A stretch of DNA of 64,000 nucleotides from Ursus arctos (Eukaryota > Chordata > Mammalia > Carnivora > Ursidae), in assembly GCF_023065955.2 (NCBI RefSeq), contig NW_026622997.1, forward strand, positions 10,588,001 to 10,652,000. The letters are read 5' to 3'. This document shows positions 46,801 to 58,049 of the stretch, one piece after another; positions within the stretch are counted from its first letter, which is position 1; each line of letters begins with the position of its first letter. Both the position numbers and the translations under genes were made by a program. Below the pieces are notes generated by a model. The model was not told the origin of the DNA, did not search any database, and was given only the letters and a program-made list of their open reading frames with translations.

Positions 46801-47634
46801 CCAGAGTATTAAACAGTGAAGCAGTTCGTTAGAGCTGAGAACTTCGGCTTTGAAACGTAACAGAGCAATGAGGCTTTGCAGCGCAGGGCTAATTTAGCTG
46901 CAGTGACTACCCAGGGGAAACATCCTTTCTCTCCAATTAACCTGGAACAGGCATTGCTCTCCTCATGGTAAACATTATGACTTCTAGAGAATGGGATTTC
47001 ATTATTGAAGTCTTCTGAATTTCAGCCCAATTGCAAAGTGAATGTGTCTTTGTCTTTATTAAAGGAGAACTTGCCCCTTAATTTTTCTGGAAGACTTGGC
47101 TAATTCCTATTAGGGAAGCTACTGGGGCAGAAAGGGCTTTAAATCATGGCACTTTCTGAAAGTGTAAACGATAAAAGAAAATGTAGGATGCCATTGGTCT
47201 CGATAATTTATTTAGAAATACATTATTTTACCAGGGTGCTGTGTGGAGAAGGCTGGGAAGAAAGAGGAAAGATGCAGGCTGACCTCCATGAGATTCTAGA
47301 TATTCCAGAAAGTCTGCACAAGGGTAATTTCCACACCTCGAAAAACTGCTACCTTTTTAAAATTAGAAGCGATTCTTCTTCATTTCTTCTTACTTCATCA
47401 GGACTAAAGCTTTAATTAGCTACTAATACATTTTTAACAGCTGACATCATTAATATTCATTTAACTCTGCAAATAATTATTTACTTAATGAATGAATTCT
47501 GGTAATACAGAACTAAAGAAATCAGGTCATTTCTCACCTCTTCGCCTTATTGAAACTGTTTCTGCTGCCTTGAATATTCTTCCCTCTTGACTATGGGAAG
47601 TTAAATTCTTTCTGCACTGCACTTTTAAAAGGTT
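46801..47634. other. Unassigned, likely single-copy DNA, homeodomain-site-like AT motifs
   Basis: No transposon pattern. The 47.39-47.50 kb part contains TTTAATTAGC, TACTAAT and AATAATTATTTACTTAATGA, which resemble homeodomain core sites. This is suggestive only. Confidence 0.4.
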
Positions 47635-47850
47635 TTTTAAAAAAACAACCTGGTGTTGGCAAGGGTGTGGTGAGAAGTGCACTCTCTTCACTACTGAAGA
47701 GAATGTACCTGGCTTACTTCTCTCATAACAATCAGTATGACCCAGGAATTTACCCTTCAATAAACTTACTGTAATAAGCAACATGGACAAAGATTTAGGT
47801 ACCAGCGAGTTTATTGAAATGTTATTTTTATAATGGGTCTTGGCTGGCAT
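47635..47850 (+). mobile_element. Old L1 ORF2 C-terminus / 3' fragment
   Basis: ACCTGGTGTTGGCAAGGGTG, then ATGACCCAGGAATTTACCC and AAAGATTTAGGTACC...ATTGAAATGTTATTTTTATAATGGG follow L1 order on the plus strand with gaps. Confidence 0.65.
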
Positions 47851-47959
47851 ACATCTAGTCTAGTTAACGAATGGAGCTTGAGCTAGGTAAAAAAGCCCGG
47901 TACTGACAACAGTTAACATCTGATTAAATGGAAACACATTTTCTGAAGGAGCAGTGGAA

Positions 47960-48350
47960 ATGGAATGAAGGAAAATTATGAGAAATTTCAAATACACACA
48001 AAAATAGGGTAATAGAATAAACTTCCATATACCTAGTCCCCAGATTCAACAAGGATCAACATTTTTCAACATTTGCTTCTATCCCTTCCTTTTCTTTGCA
48101 GAAGTATCTCCAGGCAAATCCTATTTATCATGCCATTCGTCCCGACGTACTTCAGTTCGCCTCTCTTAAAAATACTGTCTTATATTCACAATGCTACTGT
48201 CACCCCTAACAAAATTAGTATTTTCTTGGTACCATTTAGTACCGTTCTTAATGAAAAAAAAAAAATTATTTGGGAGGGAGTGGTCAGGATCTAAACAAGG
48301 TCCATCCGTTGCATTTGGTTGTTTGACGATGGAAGTTCTAAAGGTATTTT
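47960..48350. mobile_element. Old L1-type noncoding segment, copy B
   Basis: AACTTCCATATACCTAGTCC, AGTATCTCCAGGCAAATCCT and GGATCTAAACAAGGTCCATC...GCATTTGGTTG. Related to copy A at 37196-37651. Confidence 0.5.
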
Positions 48351-48749
48351 CATGTGGGTTTCAGACATATACAGACTTTTCAGCTATACGAGGTGGGTGG
48401 AGAGCAGTGAAAATGAGGTTGAAGGGAAAGACTGAAGCCACTGAGAAAGAACTCCAAGAAAATCTGGTGCTGTGTGTTGCCATTGGGATGGAAGACAAGG
48501 CCCCTATGATGCAAAATGTTTGCTTCCTTACTCTATGCCCATTTAGAACTTCGACACCTGTGAAGGAGAGAATTTTGTTGTCGTTGTTAATTATTTCATA
48601 GAAGACTATGAAGTTGTGGCACCCATAAGACCCAGACTGTCCCTGGAGGGAGCATGGCAGAGATTCAGGTGGGGCAGTCGAAGCTGGTGACGTGGCAAAG
48701 CTTAGAGAGGGCAGAGCCCGGGAAAGAGGCGAGGCCAGCGGGTCCGTTT
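48351..48749. other. Unassigned intergenic DNA
   Basis: No feature recognised. Confidence 0.4.
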
Positions 48750-49364
48750 TATAACATCTTTATTGTTCTTCACTTTGGAGGGGTACTTTCGCTAGACATA
48801 AAATTCTAAGTTGGTGGGGTTTTTTTTTCTTTCAACACTTTAAATGTTTCCCTCCACTCTCTGAAGTTTGCATGGTTTCTGAAGAAAAGTCTGATTTAAC
48901 ACTTATCCTTGTTCCTCCATAGGGAAGGTGTTTTTTCCCCCCACTCTGGCTTCTTTGAAGATTTTCTCTGTCTTTGGTTTTCTATAGTTTGCATATGATA
49001 TGTCCATCTGTAGATTTGTTGGTAATTATCCTGCTTGGTGCCTTCTGGTCTTCCTGGATCTGTGGTTTGATGTATCTCATTAATTTTAGAAAACTGCAGG
49101 CATTATTACTTCAAATATTTCTTCTGTCCCTTTCTTTCTTCTCCTTCTTGTGTTTCCATTACATATATGTTACACCTTTTGTAATTGTCCCACAGTTCTT
49201 GGATATTCTGTTCTGTTTTTTTCTTCTTTGCATTTCAGTTTTGGAAGTTTCTATTGACATGTTTTCAAGCTCACTGATTCTTTTTCTTGCTTGTGTTAGC
49301 CATAGATGAGCCCAGTAAGGCATTCTTCATTTCTGTTATGGAGTTTTAAAATTTCTAGCATTTC

Positions 49365-49573
49365 CTAGGGGTGCCTGGGTGGCTCAGGTTGTAAGTGTCC
49401 AATTCTTGATTTCGGCTCAGGTCATGATCTCAGGGGTCATGGGATTGAGCCCTGCATTGGGCTCCTCGCTCAGCAGGGAGTCTCCCTAAGGTTCTCTCTC
49501 TCCCTCTCCATCTGCCCTGCCCCCCCCCACGTACTATCTCTCTAAAATAAATAAATAAATCTTAAAAAAAATA
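49365..49573 (+). mobile_element. CAN-SINE nested in old L1
   Basis: Head GGGGTGCCTGGGTGGCTCAG, core TCAGGGGTCATGGGATTGAG, a C-run in the pyrimidine tract, AAATAAATAAATAAATCTT tail. Flanks AAATTTCTAGCATTTCC (49348-49364) and AAATTTCCATCATTTCC (49574-49590) match at 15 of 17. Confidence 0.96.
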
Positions 49574-49802
49574 AAATTTCCATCATTTCCCTTTGTTCTT
49601 TTTTAGTGTTTCCAGCTCTTTGCGATATCATTTTGCCATTTCCATTCTGCATTACCTGTCTGTTCTTGCATGTGTCCACTTTTTCCATGAAAGCCCTTAG
49701 CATATCAATCATAGTTATTTTAAATTCCCGGTCTGATCATTCTAAAATTTCTGCCCTGTTTGAGGCTCTGTTTCAGGTGCTCGCTTTGTCTCTTCAGATT
49801 GT

Positions 49803-49803
<1 letters not shown>

Positions 49804-49844
<41 letters not shown>
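49804..49844. repeat. Poly(T) tract, 41 bases
   Basis: Uninterrupted T-run within the old antisense L1. Its exact length is prone to sequencing error. Confidence 0.9.
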
Positions 49845-49847
<3 letters not shown>

Positions 49848-50602
49848 TTTCAGCATGTGTTGTAATTTTGTTGTTGTTGTTGAAAGCTGGGCAAGATGTA
49901 TCAGGTAAAAGAAACTTAGGTCAATAAGCCTTTCATGTGAGGTTTTCTGTTTATCTGGCTGAGAGTTAGGCTGTGTTTACTGTTTCTGCGGCTGTCGGTG
50001 GTAGAGATACTGTCCTTCGCGTAGCTCCTGGTGTCTTTGAATTTCCCTAGAGACTTCCTCTTAAGTAGGGTTAACAAAGACAAACACAGTTCTTTCAGCT
50101 GAATACCCTGTTACATACAAAGCTTTATTGATGTGGTGGTAAGGTGTGGAGGGAGGGGAAGTGTCCTATAATCCTATGAGTAGGTCTCCAGGTTTTTTTA
50201 GCGAGCCTGTGCTTCTGGCTATGACCCTCACAAGTACTTCTTAGCTTTCTTGCCACCTCAGGGGAGACAGGAAGGCTAGAGGCAGCTGGGGTTGGATATT
50301 TGCCTTCCTCCAGGTTGGTCAGACTCTGGTAAAACTCAAGCCAGTTAAGCTTTAGTAAAGTAGTTTCCCTTGAGGCCTTTGTTAAAGAGAAAAGAGTGCT
50401 TTGGGAATGTTTAGAAATGGTTATCTTTCCCATCCCCTACCTGAAGCGTGAGGGGATTTTTCTCTGATCTTCACCCTGAGAACTTGGGTAGCTTCTGGAG
50501 GCAAACCTCACAAAAGGGTGGGGGTCCCCCTAGGTTTCATACCCAGGAGTTTTTAACTCTCAAGCTAGGTTATGCACCTTCTCCAGTAATCGATTTTTTT
50601 TT

Positions 50603-50792
50603 AAAAGATTTTATTTATTCATTCGACAGAGATAGAGACAGCCAGCGAGAGAGGGAACACAAGCAGGGGGAGTGGGAGAGGAAGAAGCAGGCTCATAGCA
50701 GAGGAGCCTGATGTGGGGCTCGATCCCATAACGCCGGGATCATGCCCTGAGCCGAAGGCAGACTCTTAACCGCTGTGCCACCCAGGCGCCCC
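50603..50792 (-). mobile_element. CAN-SINE, bear-type subfamily
   Basis: Reverse-strand copy with CCATAACGCCGGGATCATGC. CGATTTTTTTTT occurs on both sides (50591-50602 and from 50793), giving the target duplication. Confidence 0.96.
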
Positions 50793-50823
50793 CGATTTTT
50801 TTTTTTAGTTAATTAACACATGC

Positions 50824-50828
<5 letters not shown>

Positions 50829-50876
<48 letters not shown>
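50829..50876. repeat. (TA)n microsatellite inside L1 3'UTR
   Basis: Twenty-four uninterrupted TA units, followed by CACAGTG; self-complementary. Confidence 0.98.
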
Positions 50877-50881
<5 letters not shown>

Positions 50882-50962
50882 TGATATGTGTGTATGTGTG
50901 AGAACATTTAAATTTTACTGCCTTAGCAAATTTCTTTTTTGCCTTAGCAAAATTAGACAATA

Positions 50963-51269
50963 CAGTTGATCCTTGAACAATATGGGGGTTAGAGGTGTTG
51001 ATCCCCTGTGCAGCCAAAATCCATGTATAACTTTTGACTTCCCCCAAATTTACCTACTAACAGCTTACTGTTGACCAGAAGCTTCACCAAACAGTTGATT
51101 AACACATAATTTGTATGTCTATGTATTATAGACTATATTCTTACAATAAAGTAAGCTAAAGAAAAAATGTTATTGAGAAAATATATTTATAATGCTTACA
51201 GTATTTACTGAAAAAAATCCTCATGTAAGTGGACCCATGCAGTTCAAACCCTTGTTGATGGGTCAACTG
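50963..51269 (+). mobile_element. Tigger (Tigger2-like) DNA transposon nested in L1
   Basis: Starts CAGTTGATCCTTGAACAATA and ends AACCCTTGTTGATGGGTCAACTG, giving terminal inverted repeats. Flanked by TA at 50961-50962 and 51270-51271, the target used by pogo/Tigger elements. Contains the family's AATTTACCTACTAACAGCTT and TAAAGTAAGCTAAAGAAAAA. Nonautonomous deletion copy of about 307 bases. Confidence 0.92.
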
Positions 51270-51739
51270 TACAGTGTTAACTATAGTCACCATATTATAC
51301 ATTGATCCTCAGAACTTATTCATCTGAGAGCTGAAAGTTTATACCCTTCTACCAACCTCTCCCTATTTCCCCCGCCATCCAGACTCTGGCAACTACTTTT
51401 CTATTCTGTTTCTGAGTTTGACTTTTTTTTTCGATTCCACATATGAGTGAAATCATATGGTATTTGTCTTTATCTCTCTGGCTTATTTCATTGAGCATAA
51501 TGCTCTCAAGGTCCATCCACGGTAGCAAATAGAAGAATTTCCCTCTTTCTCAGGGCTGAATAATATTCCAGTGTGTGTGTGATATATATACACACACACA
51601 CCACATCTTCTTTATCCATGCATCCACTGATGAACCCTTTGGTTGTTTCCATAACTTGGCTATTGTGACTAAGGCTGCAGTGAACATGATAATGCAGGTA
51701 TCTCTTGATATCCTGCTCTTGCTTCATATATATATTTAT

Positions 51740-51741
<2 letters not shown>

Positions 51742-51794
<53 letters not shown>
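51742..51794. repeat. (CT)n(TA)n compound microsatellite
   Basis: About sixteen CT units run into about eleven TA units inside the antisense L1. Confidence 0.97.
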
Positions 51795-51840
51795 GTTGCT
51801 GGATCATAGTCAATTATTTTTTAAAGTGTTCCCACCAGGC

Positions 51841-52408
51841 TCCAGCAGTGGCTTCTGCTCCCAGTAAGTTGTAATTCTTTGTATTCACCTGTTTCTCTAG
51901 TTTTGGGGGCAGTAGTTTGTTCTGTGACCTCAGCTGTCTGATGGATTTAAGAAAAATAGCTGATTTTCATTTTGTTCAGCTTTGTTGTTGCTGTCAGGGT
52001 GGGAATGATGACTTCCAAACTCTTTCTATGTTGGACTAGCAAGGCCAGTGGATTTGACATGGAAGAAAGGATTTGTCAGTTGGGACCCATGGAAGCAAAA
52101 TATGGGATATTTTTATAGATCATCCATGGACAATTCCATGGATTAAGATGGGATTATTATGGGTATTGGGCAGGTTTGACAGAAAGAGTTGAAAATTATC
52201 ATTAACTTCAACAAACATTTAACAAATGCTAAATTGGGATATAAAAAATAATCAGGAATGATTCTTGTTTTCAGTGGGCTTAAAGTCTAGGAGACAAGAA
52301 TAGTGCATAGAAAAAAATTGCGGAAGGAATATAGCTATGCGTCTATTTGTCTGTGTGCCTAAGGACACAGGGATACTGAGAAAGGACTAAGGTTTCGGAA
52401 TTCTCTTT
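51841..52408. other. Unassigned DNA with a possible L2-like fragment
   Basis: Around 52195-52310 the text CATTTAACAAATGCTAAATT ... TCAGTGGGCTTAAAGTCTAGGAGAC resembles an old L2-like repeat also represented at 18.9 kb. Weak. Confidence 0.4.
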
Positions 52409-52422
52409 AAGATACGGATTTT

Positions 52423-52618
52423 TTTTTTTTTAAAGATTTTATTTATTTATTTGACAGAGAGAGACAGCCAGCGAGAGAGGGAACACAAGCAGGGGAGTGG
52501 GAGAGGAAGAAGCAGGCTTCCAGCGGAAGAGCCTGATGTGGGGCTTGATCCCATAATGCCAGGATCACGCCCTGAGCCGAAGGCAGACGCTTAACCGCTG
52601 TGCCACCCAGGCACCCCT
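52423..52618 (-). mobile_element. CAN-SINE, bear-type subfamily
   Basis: Reverse-strand copy with CCATAATGCCAGGATCACGC. Flanks AAGATACGGATTTT (52409-52422) and AACATAGGGATTTT (52619-52632) match at 12 of 14. Confidence 0.95.
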
Positions 52619-53199
52619 AACATAGGGATTTTAATACCAAGTTTATGAAACTGTCAGGATAAAAGCATTTTTGGGGGGAGTAATAAAAAGGCTCCTTAGG
52701 CATGTTGCATCTTGATAAACCTTAGAATTTCCTTCCCATTGTTAAATGGGGCAGCCAGTACTTATAAAATGTTGCAAATCATGTGTACACTTAGTATAGA
52801 TCATACAGACCCGAAGGTTTTCTGCACCAAGCAAATTTTGACCGTGTCAAGCATAAATTTAAATTTATTTCATTTTATTTTATTTTTTGTCAGTGAAATA
52901 ATATATTTCCTTTATTAACTTTATAGAAGTTCCTCATGATACATTTAAATTTAAAATTGAGATTCTATTCTACAGCTTTAAATGAACCAAATCACAAAAA
53001 TATTTCTGAATTATTTCAGTTTGTCAATTAAAGTCTCAGTAATCTTAAATCACCTGTAAACTTATCTGTGCTGGTCCTGGACTAATCCATTCTATTTGGT
53101 AGTTTAAAATACTAGTTTTACAAGGTAACTTAGACAATAAGTTCTTTTCTTTTTTTTGAAAATGTGGAAGTTTTCTTAAAAATATGATTTCCTTTGGCC
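52619..53199. other. Unassigned AT-rich DNA
   Basis: No feature recognised. Confidence 0.4.
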
Positions 53200-53770
53200 A
53201 AGATCTCTTGGTGGCAAACTGTCTCGGTTTTGTTTATTTGAAAAATGTCTTTATATCACATCTTGAAAGGGAGTTTCACTGCAGATATATTTCCAGGCTG
53301 GCACTCTGTATTTTAGATTTAACTCATCGGAGATAGTTTTTCAACGTATTCTATCATCCATTAATGTAACCATCTTTCATTTTGGGTAAAATGTCTTTCT
53401 GGCTGCTGCAAAGGTTTCCCTTTGTCTTTGGTGTCCTGCACTTTCATGACAATGTGATTAAAGTGTCCATTCCTTTTTATTTATCATGCTTGATATTATT
53501 TAATTATTATATATCTGAGGCTTGGAACCTTTCAGCAGTTCTGCAAAATTCTGTCATAATCTTTGTATATATCAGTTTTCCAAGTGATGACATTCTATCG
53601 TCTCTTCTGGAATTTCAAAGAGATGTAAGATAGACCTTATCATCTTATCCTCCATGTTTCTTAATGTCTGTATTATATTTTTAATCTCTTAGTCTTCCTA
53701 GAGTGCATTCTGGAAGTGGATCTTGGGACCTGTCTAGTTCCGTAGTTCTATTTTCAATTGTGTGTATATT
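53200..53770 (-). mobile_element. Old L1 (L1M/HAL1-like) ORF1 region, antisense
   Basis: TGTCTTTATATCACATCTTG, TCTGGCTGCTGCAAAGGTTT, CCCTTTGTCTTTGGTGTCCT, TTCATGACAATGTGATTAAA and TTATCATCTTATCCTCCATG follow the antisense L1 ORF1 order. Strongly diverged. Confidence 0.6.
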
Positions 53771-53872
53771 TTTGTTTGTTATCCCTCAGTTTTATATTTT
53801 AAATTGATCTACTGCATTCTTTTTAAAGTCTTTTGGTTGTTTTAAGATCTTATATTCTTTACTCATATTTTT

Positions 53873-54056
53873 TTTTTATTTTTTATTTTTTTAAGATTTT
53901 ATTTATTTATGTGACAGAGAGAGGGAACACAGCAGAGGAGAGGGAGAAGAAGCAGGCTCCCAGCCGAGGAGCCCGACTGGGACTCGATCCTGGAACGCCA
54001 GGATCACGCCCTGAGCCGAAGGCAGACGCTTAACGACTGCGCTACCCAGGCGCCCC
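53873..54056 (-). mobile_element. CAN-SINE, variant subfamily with shortened body
   Basis: Reverse-strand copy whose core reads CGATCCTGGAACGCCAGGAT and whose head reads GCGCTACCCAGGCGCCCC (AGCGC instead of GGCAC in the forward sense); the purine-rich body is shorter than in neighbours. Exact 17-bp duplication TCTTTACTCATATTTTT at 53856-53872 and 54057-54073. Confidence 0.96.
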
Positions 54057-54073
54057 TCTTTACTCATATTTTT

Positions 54074-54904
54074 GAGCCTCAATTTTATTTCTTATTACAT
54101 ATTAAACATATATTACATATCAAACTAATTTTCTATTCAGAAGTATTAGTGGTTCTGAGTTTGCTATTTACTTTTTCTTCTGCTGCTCTCACTGATAGTG
54201 CTTAGTCTCCACGTATAGTTTTGATAAATGGCTTTGAGCTATGAATTCATTTCCTTGGAATTATTTCTTTAGAAATTCTTTGAGGTCTACATTGAAGTTA
54301 CATTTCTTCATAGAGGACTTGCATTTATTTCTGCTAGTTCCTGGAGCACTAATTACCCTAGATTATGGTAAATTAAATTATCCTTTGAAGCTTTTTTAGA
54401 TTGTGCAGGTGGCATGAACTTGGTCCCCAAAACTATGTGAGGACCAACTTGTTACAAAATCTTAAGGCAATTTATTTTGCCTTTTATTTATTATAAGAGT
54501 CAAGAGAAGAAAGTTTCTGGCTGACTGTTAATTTGTTCTTCACCATTCAGTGAAGCTCTAGGCCTCTGGGAGTCCCAGCTTTTTGTGGGGATTTTTCTAT
54601 TTGATTTCTACTTTGGTTGGACCCTGGGTTTTATTGCCTGTTTTCCATGGTTCATGAAGCCCTCACAATGAAAGCACAAGATCACCGGGATTTGAAGGTC
54701 AACTTCAGGGCAAAAGCCAGTTTGGATGTTCTTTTAACCTAAGATTCTCACTTTCACGTTGACTTTTTTCCTTTGTAGATTCCTGGACTTTTGCTTGCAT
54801 GTGTGTGCACATGCAATGAATTTACTGTTTCTTATATTTTACTGAGCTTTCATAGTGTTTACCATTATATGTCCTTATTATAATGCATTTTTTAGTATCC
54901 ATCA
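54074..54904. other. Unassigned intergenic DNA
   Basis: No feature recognised. Confidence 0.4.
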
Positions 54905-55190
54905 AAACAAAATTGCATTATGTCCCTTGAACCAGCAATTCTACCTCTAGAAATCTCTGTCAGAAATACTTACATTTGTAAAAACATATGCATATTCTTT
55001 TGCTCAGTGCAGTATGATTTGTAATAGTGAAAAATCGGAAGTGCTCTTTTATGACCACTCTATGCTATGGAGGAATACTGAGCAATTAAAAAAATATCTA
55101 TAAATGTAGATCTATATCTAATTTCATAGGATGATCTCCAAGATTTATAGTTAGGTGGAAAGGAGCAAAGAAGAAAGAGCTTTTTATCTC
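54905..55190 (+). mobile_element. Old L1 3' fragment
   Basis: CCCTTGAACCAGCAATTCTA, GTATGATTTGTAATAGTGAA, GCTATGGAGGAATACTGAGC and ATGATCTCCAAGATTTATAG follow the ORF2-end/3'UTR order of an old plus-strand L1. Confidence 0.75.
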
Positions 55191-56899
55191 TTCTTATTTT
55201 TGAATTTTATTTTTGGTGTCTCAAAACATTCTTAGCAGAAGTAGTAACAGTAGCACTATGCCAAAAAATGATAAAAAAATATAAATTGCTCCACTGAATG
55301 CCTTTCATCTCTAGATTTCAAAGAGCATATATTATCACAACATTGAAGCATTAATAGACTAAATATTTATTATATGTATAAAAGATAAGATTATTTTAAA
55401 ATTTCAAAATAGAGTATTAACTTTATAAAATACTTTTTGAAGCAAAAGCAATCAATCTTTTAGGATTTTTTCAAGGGTAGATAATTTCATCCCTTACAAT
55501 ATTTTCCCTTATAATACTCAAGAGACAATGTACCTTTTACAAAAGATTTTAATTTTGCCTGGCCTCATGAACAACTTTAAAGCAATGGAATAGAGTTATT
55601 TCTTCAGCTGGACATTTCAAGATTATTAGTATTGTGAAGCCTTGATGCCATATTTTACCCACTACGTGTAAATAATTTTTGAGTTGGATGAATGACATTG
55701 TGGAAGGACACAATCTACGTTCTCTGGGCAATTGTCATATAACTAAGTGAATTATTACATAGCACATAGGGAATTTTATGAAACAGTCTGATTTAGAAAA
55801 GAGAAAGAAATGGGAAAAGACTCAATAATCTTGATTAATCATCTTTGACTAGAAAAACTGGATACCGTAACTAGATACTCAAAACTTCTGAAAATAAGGG
55901 AAAAAAACCACCTTACTGGATTGCTACTATTACGGGAAAGAAGTCATAGAATCTTTTTGGAATAAGCATCAATGTGAACTAATTTATTCTTCAATGAAAG
56001 CCATACTTTAACAATCTCTTTCACCAGTGTGTCATGTGCCTCACAAAGAGTAGAATCTTGTTGAAAGCTAAGTTTATATCTGAGTAGTACTCAGTCCTCA
56101 AGAGTGAGAGCCAAGTTATTACAAAGAGTTAAAAAATTCCAAACCTAATAGATATGATAGAATTATGAGATAATAAATCGATGATGTTTTTATGAGTAAT
56201 TTGTATAGAATAATAATGTGGGTACATATGTCAGGAGGCAGTCCACGTTCAAAGTTTACATTTTTAATAGTCTCTTGCTTTTGAAACCATTTGGATTCTC
56301 CCCTCCTTCCTTTCTAGGCTCTAAAAAACTGCTTATAAAGATTGGAAATACCATTTCTTAGAAGTTTGGGAAACTTATTTGTAAAACATTCTAAACCTGA
56401 AGCCTTTTGGGAAGGTATTTCTTTTTCCCAGTATTTCCAAAGTCATTAATCTTCCTAGTTTCACCTTCATGAGTCATTTTGGCAGCTTTTAAAACGGTCT
56501 ATTTTTTTATGATCCAATTTTTTAAAATGTAGCATTGTATATTGTTTACTATTATAGTTTAAAAATCTCTTTCATACCTGTGTTTTGTTTTTATTTGTTT
56601 ATAATTTGTGTTTTTTTACAGTATGACAACTTTTTATTTAACGTAAACCTGTAAAGACAGAAACCTAACCATTCATAGCAGGTATTCCTGGATTGTTGGA
56701 TTATAAGTGATTTCTTTTTTATTAATATTTTCAATACATTGTGAAAACATTCATTTTTTTTTTTAATTAGGGAAAACATCATTTTAAAATATAGGTGACA
56801 TATCCTGACTATCCAACTCTGTTTCCCGCTGGTAACTTCAGTGGCATATTGTTCTGTCTCCCACTTAAAGAACACTCTCACGGAGAAATGAGATTGCTG
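55191..56899. other. Unassigned AT-rich intergenic DNA
   Basis: About 1.7 kb with no recognisable repeat or exon. Open frames 55549-55731(-) and 56591-56881(-) lack motifs. Confidence 0.45.
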
Positions 56900-57072
56900 T
56901 GGAAGTTTAAATTTTCACGCATTTCTGGAGGTCAATTTGGCAATAAGCTAAAACGTGATATTGGTATACTCTTTGCCCAGAAATTTCACTTCTAAAGGTG
57001 ATTCTATAAAATAATAGAGCACTTGCAAAAAATATATTTGTAGAAAAAAGTACGTCTCTAAATGGACGGTTA
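56900..57072 (+). mobile_element. Old L1 fragment
   Basis: GGTCAATTTGGCAATAAGCT and ACTCTTTGCCCAGAAATTTC...CACTTGCAAAAAATATATTTG resemble the L1 ORF2 end on the plus strand. Weak. Confidence 0.5.
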
Positions 57073-57075
57073 GAG

Positions 57076-57367
57076 TTGTGCTGTCCAGTATGGTAGCCAT
57101 CAGTCATATGAGACTAGTGAGCACTTGAAATGTGGCTCGTGCAAACTGAGATGTGCTGTTAGTATACAATATTGACTGTAATTCAAGGACTTAATACAGG
57201 AAATAAACTTCTTACATTAATTAGATATTGAAATGCTAATATTTTGGACATATTGGGTTAAATAAAATGCATCATTAATATTAATTTCACTTGGTTCTTT
57301 TAGTGTGGATACTAGAAAACTCAAACTTGCATGTGCAGCTCAAATTAGATTGCTATTGACAGTGCTG
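57076..57367 (-). mobile_element. hAT-type DNA transposon relic (MER3-like), reverse strand
   Basis: Plus strand begins TTGTGCTGTCCAGTATGGTAGCC and ends TTGCTATTGACAGTGCTG: the reverse complement of the family at 11005-11312 (shared GTTAAATAAAATGC and ATTAATTTCACTTG in reverse). Approximate flanks GGTTAGAG / TTAAGAGG are consistent with a worn 8-bp duplication. Confidence 0.8.
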
Positions 57368-58049
57368 TTAAGAGGCTTTATGCAGGTCTGACCTAAGGGG
57401 CCCCTCATCACCTTGAGGTTCTCTCAACACTGAAGTAAAGTTTAGATGGGCTGACAGGAGGGATAAAATGTTCTTTTTTGCTTGTTTGATTTCTTATGAA
57501 AAACTTGTTATTTTGGTATATGCCTAGGGAATTGCAAAGAAAGATGTGGTCCTGCTGAATGTATTTTAACATGAAAAGCCAAGAATTCTCTGTCCAAATC
57601 GCTAGGTGTCACCTCTAATATCTCTCATGACGCTGACATGCTATGCTTTCTCATTTCTGTAACTTTCAATTACTGCAATTATTGCAACAGACTCCTGGAT
57701 GTTTACTCTACCACTAATTCACATCTGGTAATGAGAAAATTATTTTCTCAAAGGGATTTTTGCTCATTTACCTTATTCCTTAGAAACTTTGTTTAGGAAG
57801 TTTGTTTCAAATGACAGCCTGCAGGCTCTTTATCAATTTGACATTCATGTGGGATGTACCTGTTGTTTCCTAACAAAAGTTATGTGGTTATGTGATTTTA
57901 TTTAAACTAAGCAAGGATTTAAAAAAAAATAAGCAAGGATTGGTAGAGCACTATCAGTGAAAAGTTTGTTGACATAGCCCTTCTCTGAGTTAATCTCAAT
58001 TTTTCTGTAATTTTTTTTTTTATAAATGGTTGCAACTAAAAAGATATAT
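57368..58049. other. Unassigned intergenic DNA
   Basis: No feature recognised. Confidence 0.4.

Larger units (their letters stand above)
48750..50430 (-). mobile_element. Old L1 (L1M-like), ORF1 to 5'UTR, antisense
   Basis: Plus-strand order: ORF1 C-terminus (about 48780-48900), ORF1 middle (TGTCTTTGGTTTTCTATAGT, TTCTGTCCCTTTC...), N-terminal coiled-coil region (TTTTCCATGAAAGCCCTTAG, TAAATTCCCGGTCTGATCA), a long T-run, then a 5'UTR-like part to about 50430. Split by a SINE at 49365-49573. No frame is preserved. Confidence 0.65.
50803..51840 (-). mobile_element. Old L1 (L1MA-like) 3' part, antisense, split by a Tigger element
   Basis: Plus strand: TTAATTAACACATGCATCAC, TGAGAACATTTAAATTTTAC, CTTAGCAAATTTC, then after the Tigger insertion TTAACTATAGTCACCATATT, CTCAGAACTTATTCATCTGA and the reverse of the ORF2 end (ATCCATGCATCCACTGATGA, AGGCTGCAGTGAACATGAT). 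A small 21-bp-spaced duplication of TGCCTTAGCAAA lies at 50919-50951. Confidence 0.88.

Noticed and set aside
46420..46812. 130-codon open frame across the CpG-rich patch
   Set aside because: Its first codons are a poly(T)-derived Phe run, both strands are open at the same place, and no domain or splice context is visible. CpG-rich DNA tends to lack stops.
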